From assembly GCA_964420125.1 (NCBI GenBank), contig CAYQQQ010000017.1, positions 22,268-86,267 of the forward strand: 64,000 nucleotides of DNA, in the 5' to 3' direction. How positions within the stretch are numbered: the stretch's first letter is position 1; every line of letters starts with the position of its first letter. The DNA comes from CAYQQQ01 sp964420125. GTDB lineage: Bacteria; Actinomycetota; Acidimicrobiia; Acidimicrobiales; Microtrichaceae. The position numbers and the translations under genes are program-made. Positions 1 to 7,267 of the stretch are shown here, piece after piece. The notes under the pieces were generated by a model, which was not told the origin of the DNA, did no database searches, and saw only the letters and a program-made list of their open reading frames with translations.

Positions 1-818
1 CAGACGAACTCCTCGTCGATCAGGCCCTCCTCCACCACGACCTGGCACATGGCCAGCCCCAGCGCGGCATCACCGCCCGGCACCACCGGCACGAAGACGT
101 CCGCGTGCGGAGCCGAGGGGCTGAAGTCGGGCGCGATCAGCACGATCTCTGCCCCCCGGTAGCGTGCCTCGGTGAGGTAGTGGAACACCGGGATCCGTGT
201 GTACGCCGGGTTGGTGTGCCAGATCAGCACGAGATCCGAGTGGAAGGTGTCCTCCGCAGACGAGCCCACCGCCATCGACCCGAAGGTGAGCACGTGGCCG
301 GCGGGGACGTCGTTGACGGTGGCGTTGCCGTCGATCGACACGGCGCCGATGGTGTTGGCGAAGCGCATGTAGCCGCCGATGGTGAGCATGCCCCCCTCGG
401 GGCCCTCGTCGACGATGACCGCTTCGGGGCCGGACTCCTCGATGGCGTCGAGGACGGCGTCGGCCACCATCGCGTTGGCCTCCTCCCAGGAGATCTCCTC
501 CCACTGGCCGGATCCGCGCGCACCCACCCTTCGAAGCGGGTGCAGCACCCGGTCCGGCGAATCGATCTGGGCGCTCCACGCACCTCCCTTCTGACACCCC
601 ATGGGATTGCGATCGGGAACTCCGGCCTCGACCGGGGGGAAGTTGCCCGCCTGCTCCTCGAAGCGGACCTTTCCGTCTCGGCAGTACACGCGGTAGGAGC
701 ACGTGGCGATGCAGTTGGCGCAGTGGGAGCCCCACGTCACCTTGTCGTAGGAGAACCGGCGACGGTAGCGGTCGAGGGTGTCCTCCGGCGGGCTGATGGG
801 TTCGCTCGACACGGGCAT
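1..818 (-). CDS. Type II DMSO-reductase-family molybdopterin oxidoreductase, alpha subunit (5' part only; runs off the window)
   Basis: This is the N-terminal 272 residues of a molybdopterin-bis-guanine-dinucleotide oxidoreductase. The start is ATG at 818, preceded by AGGAG. The [4Fe-4S] FS0 motif is visible as H32-x3-C36-x3-C40-x34-C75, the NarG-type spacing. It is followed by the RIxxPLRR...GSGQW-EEISWEEA block and a NDVPAGH stretch whose Asp aligns with the Mo-ligand Asp of type II enzymes such as NarG. I see no twin-arginine signal in the first 30 residues, so the protein should be cytosolic. It resembles the alpha subunit at 7264-10140 but is clearly a different paralogue. Its partner subunits, if any, lie beyond position 1. 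It is divergent from the ThDP enzyme at 950. The family assignment is firm; the substrate is unknown. Confidence 0.9.
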   Translation of the reverse strand, partial: MPVSSEPISPPEDTLDRYRRRFSYDKVTWGSHCANCIATCSYRVYCRDGKVRFEEQAGNFPPVEAGVPDRNPMGCQKGGAWSAQIDSPDRVLHPLRRVGARGSGQWEEISWEEANAMVADAVLDAIEESGPEAVIVDEGPEGGMLTIGGYMRFANTIGAVSIDGNATVNDVPAGHVLTFGSMAVGSSAEDTFHSDLVLIWHTNPAYTRIPVFHYLTEARYRGAEIVLIAPDFSPSAPHADVFVPVVPGGDAALGLAMCQVVVEEGLIDEEFV

Positions 819-949
819 GTGCGGCTCCTCTCGGGCGTCGCGGTGTTTGCTATGGTCTCTATCACAACTCTGGCAACGAGCGTAGCCAATCCTGCCAGCC
901 ACCCTCGCTCCCGCACCTGCGGCCGCGATGAGCACGATCGGGGAACCCC
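819..949. promoter_or_regulatory. Divergent intergenic region between the molybdoenzyme and the ThDP enzyme
   Basis: This 131-bp spacer contains the only AT-richer patch nearby (about 848-895), which must hold the divergent promoters. On the minus strand TTGCCA followed after 17 nt by ATAGCA is a weak -35/-10 candidate for the molybdoenzyme gene. I could not pick a convincing promoter for the plus-strand gene. Confidence 0.3.
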
Positions 950-2620
950 ATGTACGACAAGCACGACGCCGGACGGCTGGTCGCCCGCACCCTCGCCGCC
1001 TCGGGCGTGGACCACCTCTTCTGCCTCCAGGGCGGCCACATCGACTCGCTGCTGTACGGCTGCCAGAACGAAGGCATCCGCATCGTCGACACCCGCCACG
1101 AGCAGGCGGCGGCCCACATGGCCGAAGGCTGGGCGCTGGCCACCGGCCGCACCGGCGTGGCAGCGGTGACCGCCGGGCCCGGCCTGTCCGACGCGGTGAC
1201 CGGGCTGGCGAACGCCTACATGTCGCTCAGCCCCACCCTGCTGCTCACCGGCGCCCGCCCCCTGGCGCATGCCGACACCTGGCCCCTCCAGGACCTCAAC
1301 CAGCTCGAGATGGTGCGTCCCATCACCAAGTGGGCTCGCGTGTGCACCAGCGCGGAGCGCGCCGGCGAGTACGCCCAGATGGCGCTGGCCGAAGCTCGCA
1401 ACGGCCGGCCGGGACCGGTCTACCTCGAGCTGCCTCTGGACGTGCTGTTCAAGGAGGTGCCCGACGGTGCCAAGGCCCGCGCCGCGGTGCAGCCTGCGGC
1501 CCCGGGCCCCGACCCGGTGGCGCTCGACCGGGTCGCCGCGGTGCTGGCGGAGGCGGAGCGCCCCATCGCGATCGTCGGCAGCGGAGGCCACTGGTCCGGC
1601 GCCTCGACGGCGCTGGCGCGGCTCACCGAGACCGTCGGCCTGCCGGTCTTCTCCATCAACGCCGGACGGGGCGTGCTGCCCGACACCCACGAGTGGTCCT
1701 TCGGCCCCACCCTGCCCTTCGGCACCGCCTTCGGTGAGGCGTTGATGGCCGACGTGGTGGTCGTGCTGGGCGCCCGCCTCGGCTTCACCATGCTCAACGG
1801 CGCCTTCCTGAAGGGCAAGACCGTCATCCGGGTGGACATCGATCCCGGTGAGACCGGCCGCAACCTCGAGGGCACCCACAACCTCACCAGCGACGTGCGC
1901 GTGTTCTGCGAGACCCTTGCGGAGGGCTGGGAGGGCGGCATCTCCCCCGCCCGCGCGGCCTGGGGCGACCAGCTCCGCCAGGCCGCCGACCGCAATCGGG
2001 CGGCCCTGGTCGAGAGCCACGCCGCCGCACCCGACAAGCCGGTGCACCCCTACCAGCTGGTGCAGGCCATCGAGGATGCCGCCGGCCCAGACGCCACCCT
2101 GGTCTCCGACGGCGGCGACATCATGACCTGGTCGGCCATGGCCTTCACCGCCCGCGGACCGGGACGACTGCTGTCGATCAGCACCTACCTCGGCTGCCTG
2201 GGCATCGGGATCCCCTTCGCCCTCGCAGCCAAGCTGGCCCGACCCGACAACCCCGTGTTCCTGTTGGAGGGCGACGGCTCCTTCGGCCTCAACGCCATGG
2301 AGTTCGACACCGCCGTGCGCCACGACCTGCCCTTCGTGTGCATCGTGGGCAACGACGGGTCCTGGGGGATGTCCCGCCACGGCCAGGACCTCATGTACGG
2401 CTCCGACCAGCACGTCGGGGTCGATCTGGGGGTTCGCCCGTACCACGAGGTCGTCCGAGCCCTCGGTGGCTACGGCGAGTTCGTCGACAGCGCGGACGAG
2501 CTGCGCGGCGCCATCGACCGGGCCCTGTCCTCCGGCCTCCCAGCCTGCATCAACGTCGGCATCGACTCGGCGATCTACTCCCCGATGACCCAGGCGATGG
2601 CCAACTTCGGCCTCTCCTGA
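950..2620 (+). CDS. Thiamine-diphosphate-dependent enzyme (acetolactate synthase / 2-hydroxyacyl-CoA lyase superfamily)
   Basis: The 556-aa protein has the three-domain ThDP fold: a Pyr domain with the catalytic Glu (H50-E51-Q, within the first 60 residues), a central Rossmann-like domain (about 185-320), and a PP domain with the ThDP/Mg motif GDG at 441-443 ending in N. The ATG at 950 follows GGGGAA at 940-945. Length matches IlvB, oxalyl-CoA decarboxylase and 2-hydroxyacyl-CoA lyase. The C-terminal layout (LGGYGEFV, then LPACINVGID) is more like the lyase/decarboxylase branch than biosynthetic IlvB, and no ilvN lies next to it, so a catabolic acyloin or 2-hydroxyacyl-CoA role is my inference. 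It is followed by convergent nitroreductase DNA. Confidence 0.85.
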   Translation: MYDKHDAGRLVARTLAASGVDHLFCLQGGHIDSLLYGCQNEGIRIVDTRHEQAAAHMAEGWALATGRTGVAAVTAGPGLSDAVTGLANAYMSLSPTLLLTGARPLAHADTWPLQDLNQLEMVRPITKWARVCTSAERAGEYAQMALAEARNGRPGPVYLELPLDVLFKEVPDGAKARAAVQPAAPGPDPVALDRVAAVLAEAERPIAIVGSGGHWSGASTALARLTETVGLPVFSINAGRGVLPDTHEWSFGPTLPFGTAFGEALMADVVVVLGARLGFTMLNGAFLKGKTVIRVDIDPGETGRNLEGTHNLTSDVRVFCETLAEGWEGGISPARAAWGDQLRQAADRNRAALVESHAAAPDKPVHPYQLVQAIEDAAGPDATLVSDGGDIMTWSAMAFTARGPGRLLSISTYLGCLGIGIPFALAAKLARPDNPVFLLEGDGSFGLNAMEFDTAVRHDLPFVCIVGNDGSWGMSRHGQDLMYGSDQHVGVDLGVRPYHEVVRALGGYGEFVDSADELRGAIDRALSSGLPACINVGIDSAIYSPMTQAMANFGLS

Positions 2621-2655
2621 GCAAGCTCACCCTCGCCAGAACGGGGGAGATGCCG

Positions 2656-2702
2656 CCTCCCTCGAGCAACTCTGCAACGTGGCCATCCCACGACGAGGGA
2701 GG
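2656..2702 (+). terminator. Possible terminator hairpin between convergent genes
   Basis: CCTCCCTCG (2656-2664) and CGAGGGAGG (2694-2702) are perfect 9-bp inverted repeats with a 29-nt loop, in the 117-bp gap between the ThDP gene and the convergent nitroreductase gene. There is no T-tract, as is common in high-GC actinobacteria. Confidence 0.35.
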
Positions 2703-2737
2703 ACACGGCCTGCGCGACACTCGCGACGGCACGCAGC

Positions 2738-3406
2738 TCACGCGCTCGCATCGCCCACCGGCTTCGAGGACTCCACGAACGGCCGGTTGCCGAAGCGGTC
2801 GACGTGCACGACCTCCCCGATCGGCGTGCGGGTGGTGGGGCCGTAACGGCCCTTGGCCCAACCGATGGGGACGATGCACACAGGGTCGACGTTCCAGGGG
2901 AGGCCGAGGATCCGCTTGGCCTCCGGGAGGAGCCAGATGGGCAGGGTCTGGATCGAAGCGCCGAGTCCGACCGCCCGGCACTCCAACAGCAGGTTCTGCA
3001 CCGCCGGGTACACCGAGCCGTAGAAGGACGACACCGAGATCTGCGGCCATCCCGTCGGGCGGTGCTTGAGCGTGCGCTTGTAGCACGGGATCACGAAGAC
3101 CGGGATGTCCTCGAAGTGCTCCGCCTGCCACTTGCCCGGCGCGAGCTGGCGGCGGGCCTGCTCGTCACCGTCGGCCTGGCGTTCCACCACCGGAGAGAAC
3201 GCACGGTAGAGGACCCGGTACACCCGTCCGAGCCGCTTCTTCTGCTCGCGGTCCTCGACGACCATGTAGATCCAGTCCTGGGAGTTCGAGCTGGTCGGCG
3301 CCTTCAACGACAGCTCCAGCAGCGGCAGCAGCACCTCGTGGGGGACGGGATCGCTGTGCAGCATCCGCACGGCGCGCTGGGTGCTCATCGCGTCCCGCAT
3401 CGGCAT
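2738..3406 (-). CDS. Nitroreductase-family FMN oxidoreductase
   Basis: The 222-aa product has the nitroreductase signature: an N-terminal Arg-Ala-Val-Arg FMN phosphate segment in STQRAVRML, then APTSSNSQDW, and a C-terminal glycine segment with LGLP and PIGWAKGRYGP. Such enzymes are flavin-dependent NAD(P)H oxidoreductases of quinones, nitro compounds or activated alkenes. I chose ATG 3406 because GGAGAGG lies 6 nt upstream; an in-frame ATG at 3475 exists, but the 23 codons between are poor in GC-ending codons and lack a ribosome site. It is divergent from the kinase-like gene at 3597. The substrate is unknown. Confidence 0.82.
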   Translation of the reverse strand: MPMRDAMSTQRAVRMLHSDPVPHEVLLPLLELSLKAPTSSNSQDWIYMVVEDREQKKRLGRVYRVLYRAFSPVVERQADGDEQARRQLAPGKWQAEHFEDIPVFVIPCYKRTLKHRPTGWPQISVSSFYGSVYPAVQNLLLECRAVGLGASIQTLPIWLLPEAKRILGLPWNVDPVCIVPIGWAKGRYGPTTRTPIGEVVHVDRFGNRPFVESSKPVGDASA

Positions 3407-3596
3407 GTCCAGCCTCTCCAGCGCTTCTTCGGAACTGGGTGGACGGAACTGTTCCGAAGCGTGGTCTCTGGGCATGGACGGGCAGCGTAGGGGCTGCGCC
3501 GGGAGGCGGATCCCCCGATGCGAGCGATCAGTCCTGCGGACGCCTGACCCGCTCGTTCCGTGGCAAATCGCTGCATATTCGTGCGAGGATTGCGAG

Positions 3597-4682
3597 ATGA
3601 TCGAACTGCAAGCTGACCCCGACGCGCTGACCCCGGAGTGGCTCACCGCCGTGCTGCACTCCTCCGGTGCGGTCGGCGAGGGGGCGGAGATCACCTCCTT
3701 CACCCACACCCGCATCGGCACCGGCAAGCTCGGCGACAACATCCGCTTCGAGCTCCAGTGGGACGGCGAAGCACAGGGGGCTCCGACGAGCATCGTCGGC
3801 AAGTTCGCCTCGATGGACCCCACGAGCCGACAGGCCGGGTTGATGACGGGCATCTACGTGCGGGAGATCTGCTTCTTCAAGGAGCTCGCCGACCGGGTGA
3901 AGATGCGTATCCCCCACTGCCACTACGCCGACATCGACATGGAGACCGGTGCCTTCGCCGTGATCATGGAGGACATCCGCCCCGCCCGCCAGGGCAGCCA
4001 GGTCGATGCCTGCTCCGTCGACGAGTCCGCGCTCGCCATGGAGCAGCTGGCGCTGCTGCACGCCAGCATGTGGAACGCCACCGACCTGCACGACCACGAG
4101 TGGCTCACGGCCCGCAGCGAGAACGGCGGCGAGGGGTTGTCCGCCATCTACGAGGCGCTCGTGCCGCAGTTCCTCACCCAGTACGAGGACCGCCTCTCCG
4201 ATCGCGCCGCGTTGGCTGCGGAGCGCTTCACGCCGGTCGTCGGGTCATGGCTCTGCAGCGACGACGGAGGACCGCTCACCCTTCTGCACGGCGACTACCG
4301 GCTGGAGAACATGCTCTTCGGTGACGGCCCCGGCGCTCCGGCGCTCACCACGGTGGACTGGCAGACCGTGGGCATCGGAGCGGGCCCGAGCGACGCCGCC
4401 TACTTCCTCGGCGCCGGCCTGCACACCGAGGACCGACGCACCCACGAGCAGGAGCTGCTGGAGGTGTACCGCCAAGGCCTGACCGCCCAGGGGGTGGAGC
4501 TCAGCGAGGACGACTGCTGGCGCTCCTACCGGGTGAACGCCTTCGCCGGCCTGCACATGGCGGTGGTCGCCTCGGTGCTCGTCGGTCGCACGGAGCACGG
4601 AGACGAGATGTTCCTGGCCATGGCCGAGCGCCACGCCGCCCATGTGGAGGACATGGATGCCTGGGCTCTGGTGAGCGCCTGA
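3597..4682 (+). CDS. Aminoglycoside-phosphotransferase / ecdysteroid-kinase-like phosphotransferase
   Basis: The 361-aa protein has the catalytic loop LLHGDYRLENMLFG (HGDxxxxN Brenner motif) and a following TVDWQ metal-binding Asp, the hallmark of the APH/choline-kinase/EcKL fold. An N-lobe ATP-binding region with IVGKF and an IMEDI hinge is visible. The long N-terminal region and C-terminal helices fit the EcKL/DUF1679 branch, often seen near steroid or lipid genes in actinobacteria, rather than antibiotic-resistance APH enzymes. The ATG at 3597 has AGGA about 9 nt upstream. Small-molecule kinase activity is inferred; the substrate is not. Confidence 0.8.
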   Translation: MIELQADPDALTPEWLTAVLHSSGAVGEGAEITSFTHTRIGTGKLGDNIRFELQWDGEAQGAPTSIVGKFASMDPTSRQAGLMTGIYVREICFFKELADRVKMRIPHCHYADIDMETGAFAVIMEDIRPARQGSQVDACSVDESALAMEQLALLHASMWNATDLHDHEWLTARSENGGEGLSAIYEALVPQFLTQYEDRLSDRAALAAERFTPVVGSWLCSDDGGPLTLLHGDYRLENMLFGDGPGAPALTTVDWQTVGIGAGPSDAAYFLGAGLHTEDRRTHEQELLEVYRQGLTAQGVELSEDDCWRSYRVNAFAGLHMAVVASVLVGRTEHGDEMFLAMAERHAAHVEDMDAWALVSA

Positions 4683-4709
4683 CGCTCGCCGCCGGTCGAC
4701 CGACGGGGA

Positions 4710-5345
4710 TCAACCGCCGGTGAGCGCCGCGGCTTCGGCGTGGACCAGCTCCTCGAGCAGTGCCGTGGCTCCGGCATAGAACGCGGGTGGGTCGAGCCGG
4801 GCCACCCGCTCTCGGATGACGGACGCGCCACGGACGAGGTGCCGCTGGAGCAGGTCGCGTTGGGCGCGACGCTCGTCGTCGCCCCCGTTCGGGTCGAGCT
4901 GCTCCCGCTCCACCAGGTAGCCGAGGAACTCCAGCACCGTCGGGACCGAGTCCGGCAGGTCTCGCTCCTCGGCGTGCACCACGCTCAGGCCGAAGTGGCG
5001 GTAGAAGCGAAGGAGGTCCTCCATGGTGGTCCGGCGGTCGCCCCCGAGCGCACCGAGGTAGAGCGGGCACGGCGTGCCCGCGGACGGCACGTCGAAGAGC
5101 CTGATGAACTCCGAGCCCATCCCGGGCGGGTCCGGGGGCAGGTCGTCGAAGGCGGGAACGTCGAGCGGATACGGCAGACCGGCAGCCGCCCCTGCGATGT
5201 CCGAGGTGAGGCGACCGCTGCGGGCCGACTCGACCAGCCCGTCCGTGGGGTACTCGAACAGACCGACGAGCTCGAACCACATCGCCGCCCTGGCCGGGCC
5301 TGCGGCCCTGTGGGCGGCACCGTCGACGACCATCGCAGCCACCAT
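4710..5345 (-). CDS. TorD/DmsD/NarJ-family molybdoenzyme maturation chaperone (delta protein)
   Basis: This 211-aa, probably all-helical protein is the last gene of the molybdoenzyme operon. The segment with LFDVPSAGTPCPLYLGAL and the later PDSVPTVLEFLGYLVE block corresponds to the conserved core of TorD-like chaperones, which bind apo-alpha subunits and check cofactor insertion before assembly. It starts 5 nt after the beta-subunit stop, with AGGA about 9 nt upstream. The alpha subunit has no Tat signal, so the role here is more likely cofactor insertion and quality control than export proofreading. The assignment combines fold-level sequence features with strong operon context. Confidence 0.8.
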   Translation of the reverse strand: MVAAMVVDGAAHRAAGPARAAMWFELVGLFEYPTDGLVESARSGRLTSDIAGAAAGLPYPLDVPAFDDLPPDPPGMGSEFIRLFDVPSAGTPCPLYLGALGGDRRTTMEDLLRFYRHFGLSVVHAEERDLPDSVPTVLEFLGYLVEREQLDPNGGDDERRAQRDLLQRHLVRGASVIRERVARLDPPAFYAGATALLEELVHAEAAALTGG

Positions 5346-5349
5346 CGGC

Positions 5350-6597
5350 TCAGGTCCTGGCGCTCGGCGGGGTCGGCGGCACCATGGCCCCCGGATCCTG
5401 CGGATAGGGGCCGAGCAGGTCGTTCCAGTCGTGGGAGATCAGGATGTCCATGAGCTCGGAGCGGCCACCGCCGCGCACCTTCTCGCGCTCCTCCTCGATG
5501 GTCGCCAGCGCCTGGTCGACGCCGGGACCGAACAGGTCTCGCAACTCCTCCATCGGCATCCGCGACCCCTCCTCGTCGAACTCGCCGTCGTCGCCGAAGG
5601 CGGTGGGCAGGGTGGGCGGCACGTAGAACACGTTGGGCTCCACCTCGAAGTCGGGCCTCAGCGGGAGAGCGACCTTCCACTTCTTGACCAGCTTGTGGAT
5701 GTGGCTGGAGCGGTCGTCGAGGTGGCCGACGTGGCGGATGCGGCCGGGGCACTGACGCACGCAGGCCGGTGCGACACCGTGCTCCAGACGAGGGAAGCAC
5801 GAGATGCACTTCTGGGCGATGACCCGCTGCTCGTTGAAGTAGATCCGCTTGTAGGGACATGCCTCCATGCAGAACCGGTAGCCGTGGCATCGCTCCTCGT
5901 CGATGAGGACGATGCCGTCCTCCTCGCGCCGGTAGATGGTGTCGCGAGGGCACGCCTCGAGGCATGCCGGCTTCGAGCAGTTCATGCAGATCATGGGCAG
6001 GTAGAAGAAGTACGAGTTGGGGTACTCGCCGCCTCCGATGTCCTCGTCCCAGTTCGGGCCCCAGGTGGGCGCACGGCCGTCGTGCTCGCGGGGTCGCAGG
6101 TACACGCTGGTGTCGCCCCCGTAGAACACGTCGTCGTAGTCGAAGTCCCACGCCTCGCCCCACTCGCTCTTCGGCGGGATCTCTCCAGGGACCGGCTCGC
6201 CGTTGCGGTAGCCACCGCCCAGCTCGAGTGCGTTGCGGGGAGTGCCCTTGCCCGGCATCGTGTTCACGATGTTCCACCACATGGCGTCCATGCCGTTGCC
6301 ACGGGTCCACTGCGTCTTGCAGGAGATCGTGCAGGTCTGACAACCGAGGCACTTGTTGAGGTCGAACACCATCGCGAACTGGTGCTGTGGTGCGCCCGCC
6401 GCCGCCTTCGGTGCCGCCTTCTTCGGTGCAGCCTTCTTCGGTGCAGCCTTCCTCGGTGCGGCCTTCTTCGGTGCGGCCTTCTTCGGTGCAGCCTTCTTCG
6501 GTGCAGCCTTCTTCGGCGCGGCCTTCTTCGGCGCGGCCTTCTTCGGCGCGGCCTTCTTCGGTGCAGCCTTCTTCTTCGCCGCGGTCTTGGTCGTCAT
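5350..6597 (-). CDS. Molybdoenzyme beta subunit, four-cluster iron-sulfur protein with N-terminal Lys-Ala-Pro repeat tail
   Basis: The 415-aa protein transfers electrons between the Mo catalytic subunit and the heme-b subunit. Four cysteine groups match the type II DMSO-reductase beta family (NarH, EbdB): CLGCQTCTISC right after the tail, CMNCSKPACLEACP, CHGYRFCMEACPYKR, and CISC...CVRQCP. The Tyr-Arg replacing a Cys region in the third group resembles the 3Fe-4S site seen in this family. The first 65 residues are odd: AAKKK followed by 11 units of AAP(K/R)K, encoded by a 15-bp DNA repeat. No export signal is visible. The ATG lies 4 nt downstream of the gamma stop. Confidence 0.92.
   Translation of the reverse strand: MTTKTAAKKKAAPKKAAPKKAAPKKAAPKKAAPKKAAPKKAAPKKAAPRKAAPKKAAPKKAAPKAAAGAPQHQFAMVFDLNKCLGCQTCTISCKTQWTRGNGMDAMWWNIVNTMPGKGTPRNALELGGGYRNGEPVPGEIPPKSEWGEAWDFDYDDVFYGGDTSVYLRPREHDGRAPTWGPNWDEDIGGGEYPNSYFFYLPMICMNCSKPACLEACPRDTIYRREEDGIVLIDEERCHGYRFCMEACPYKRIYFNEQRVIAQKCISCFPRLEHGVAPACVRQCPGRIRHVGHLDDRSSHIHKLVKKWKVALPLRPDFEVEPNVFYVPPTLPTAFGDDGEFDEEGSRMPMEELRDLFGPGVDQALATIEEEREKVRGGGRSELMDILISHDWNDLLGPYPQDPGAMVPPTPPSART
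6404..6572 (-). repeat. 15-bp tandem repeat coding for (AAPKK)n
   Basis: About eleven 15-bp units (on the plus strand TTCTTCGGTGCAGCC with synonymous variants such as TTCTTCGGCGCGGCC) encode the Lys-Ala-Pro tail of the beta subunit. Variation between units is nearly all at third codon positions, with one Lys-to-Arg change, so the peptide is under selection and the DNA repeat may still expand or contract. Confidence 0.9.
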
Positions 6598-6601
6598 CGC
6601 G

Positions 6602-7267
6602 TCAGCCCCCGATCACCAGTTCGTGCGCCTGCGGCGTGTATGCCTTCAGGCCGGCTCGTTCTCCCGCCGCGCCTGACCACACGGCGAACGCCACCGGGAT
6701 CCGCGCCGTGCGACCCAGCTTCACGCCGTCCGCGTCCAGCGGTCGGGCCAGCACCACCTGCCATCTCCCGTCGTCCCAACGGGACGAGCCGACGACCTGA
6801 TGGGACCGGGCACGCTCGACGGTGCCGATCCCCGTGGCGGTGATCTCGAAGGGCTGCTCCGTGCCGGCACGCCAGTGCCAGGCTTGCACCGGGTGCTCCG
6901 GACTGCCCATCGTATCGTGCTCGAGGTGCTTGCCGTCGAGAGGGAGCAGCACCGCGCACGCGTCGGCGTACACGTTGATGTCCGAGATGCGTCGCTGGGG
7001 GCGCGGCACCGCCCACTCGAGGCGGAACGCCAACGAGTCGGAGCCGCGCAGAGCGCTGACCTCGACCTCGCGGATGTCGCCCCGGCGACGCTCCTTCCAG
7101 GCCGTGCGAACGTAGGCCGAGGGCTGACGGTCGAGCGGTGTGGGCTCGAGCGAGACCGTCACCGCCTCCGCGGACTCCCAGTGCTCGGACGTCGGCGAGA
7201 GCATCGCCTCCAGCGACGCGCTCACGCTCCGGCCCGGCACCACGATCGATCCTGTTGCGACGCTCAC
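6602..7267 (-). CDS. Heme-b-binding gamma subunit of type II molybdoenzyme (ethylbenzene dehydrogenase EbdC/DdhC/SerC family)
   Basis: The 221-aa protein fits the gamma subunit family that carries one heme b with Met and Lys axial ligands. Recognisable parts are the beta-strand-rich core, the segment SPEHPVQAWHWRAG (family W-x-W-R-A block) and the C-terminal LKAYTPQAHELVIGG. I start it at GTG 7267, which overlaps the alpha stop codon as GTGA, with GGGAAGAG just upstream. Unlike EbdC or DdhC there is no Sec signal peptide. The gene order alpha-gamma-beta-delta differs from the usual ebdABCD order. The terminal electron acceptor is not evident in the window. Confidence 0.82.
   Translation of the reverse strand: MSVATGSIVVPGRSVSASLEAMLSPTSEHWESAEAVTVSLEPTPLDRQPSAYVRTAWKERRRGDIREVEVSALRGSDSLAFRLEWAVPRPQRRISDINVYADACAVLLPLDGKHLEHDTMGSPEHPVQAWHWRAGTEQPFEITATGIGTVERARSHQVVGSSRWDDGRWQVVLARPLDADGVKLGRTARIPVAFAVWSGAAGERAGLKAYTPQAHELVIGG

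Noticed and set aside
3407..3475. Longer nitroreductase start at ATG 3475
   Set aside because: No ribosome site precedes it and the extra codons are not GC-ending, unlike ATG 3406, which has GGAGAGG.
6404..6572. Short regular repeats that could suggest a CRISPR array or minisatellite
   Set aside because: The 15-bp units have no spacers, are in frame, and vary synonymously. They encode the (AAPKK)n tail of the beta subunit.
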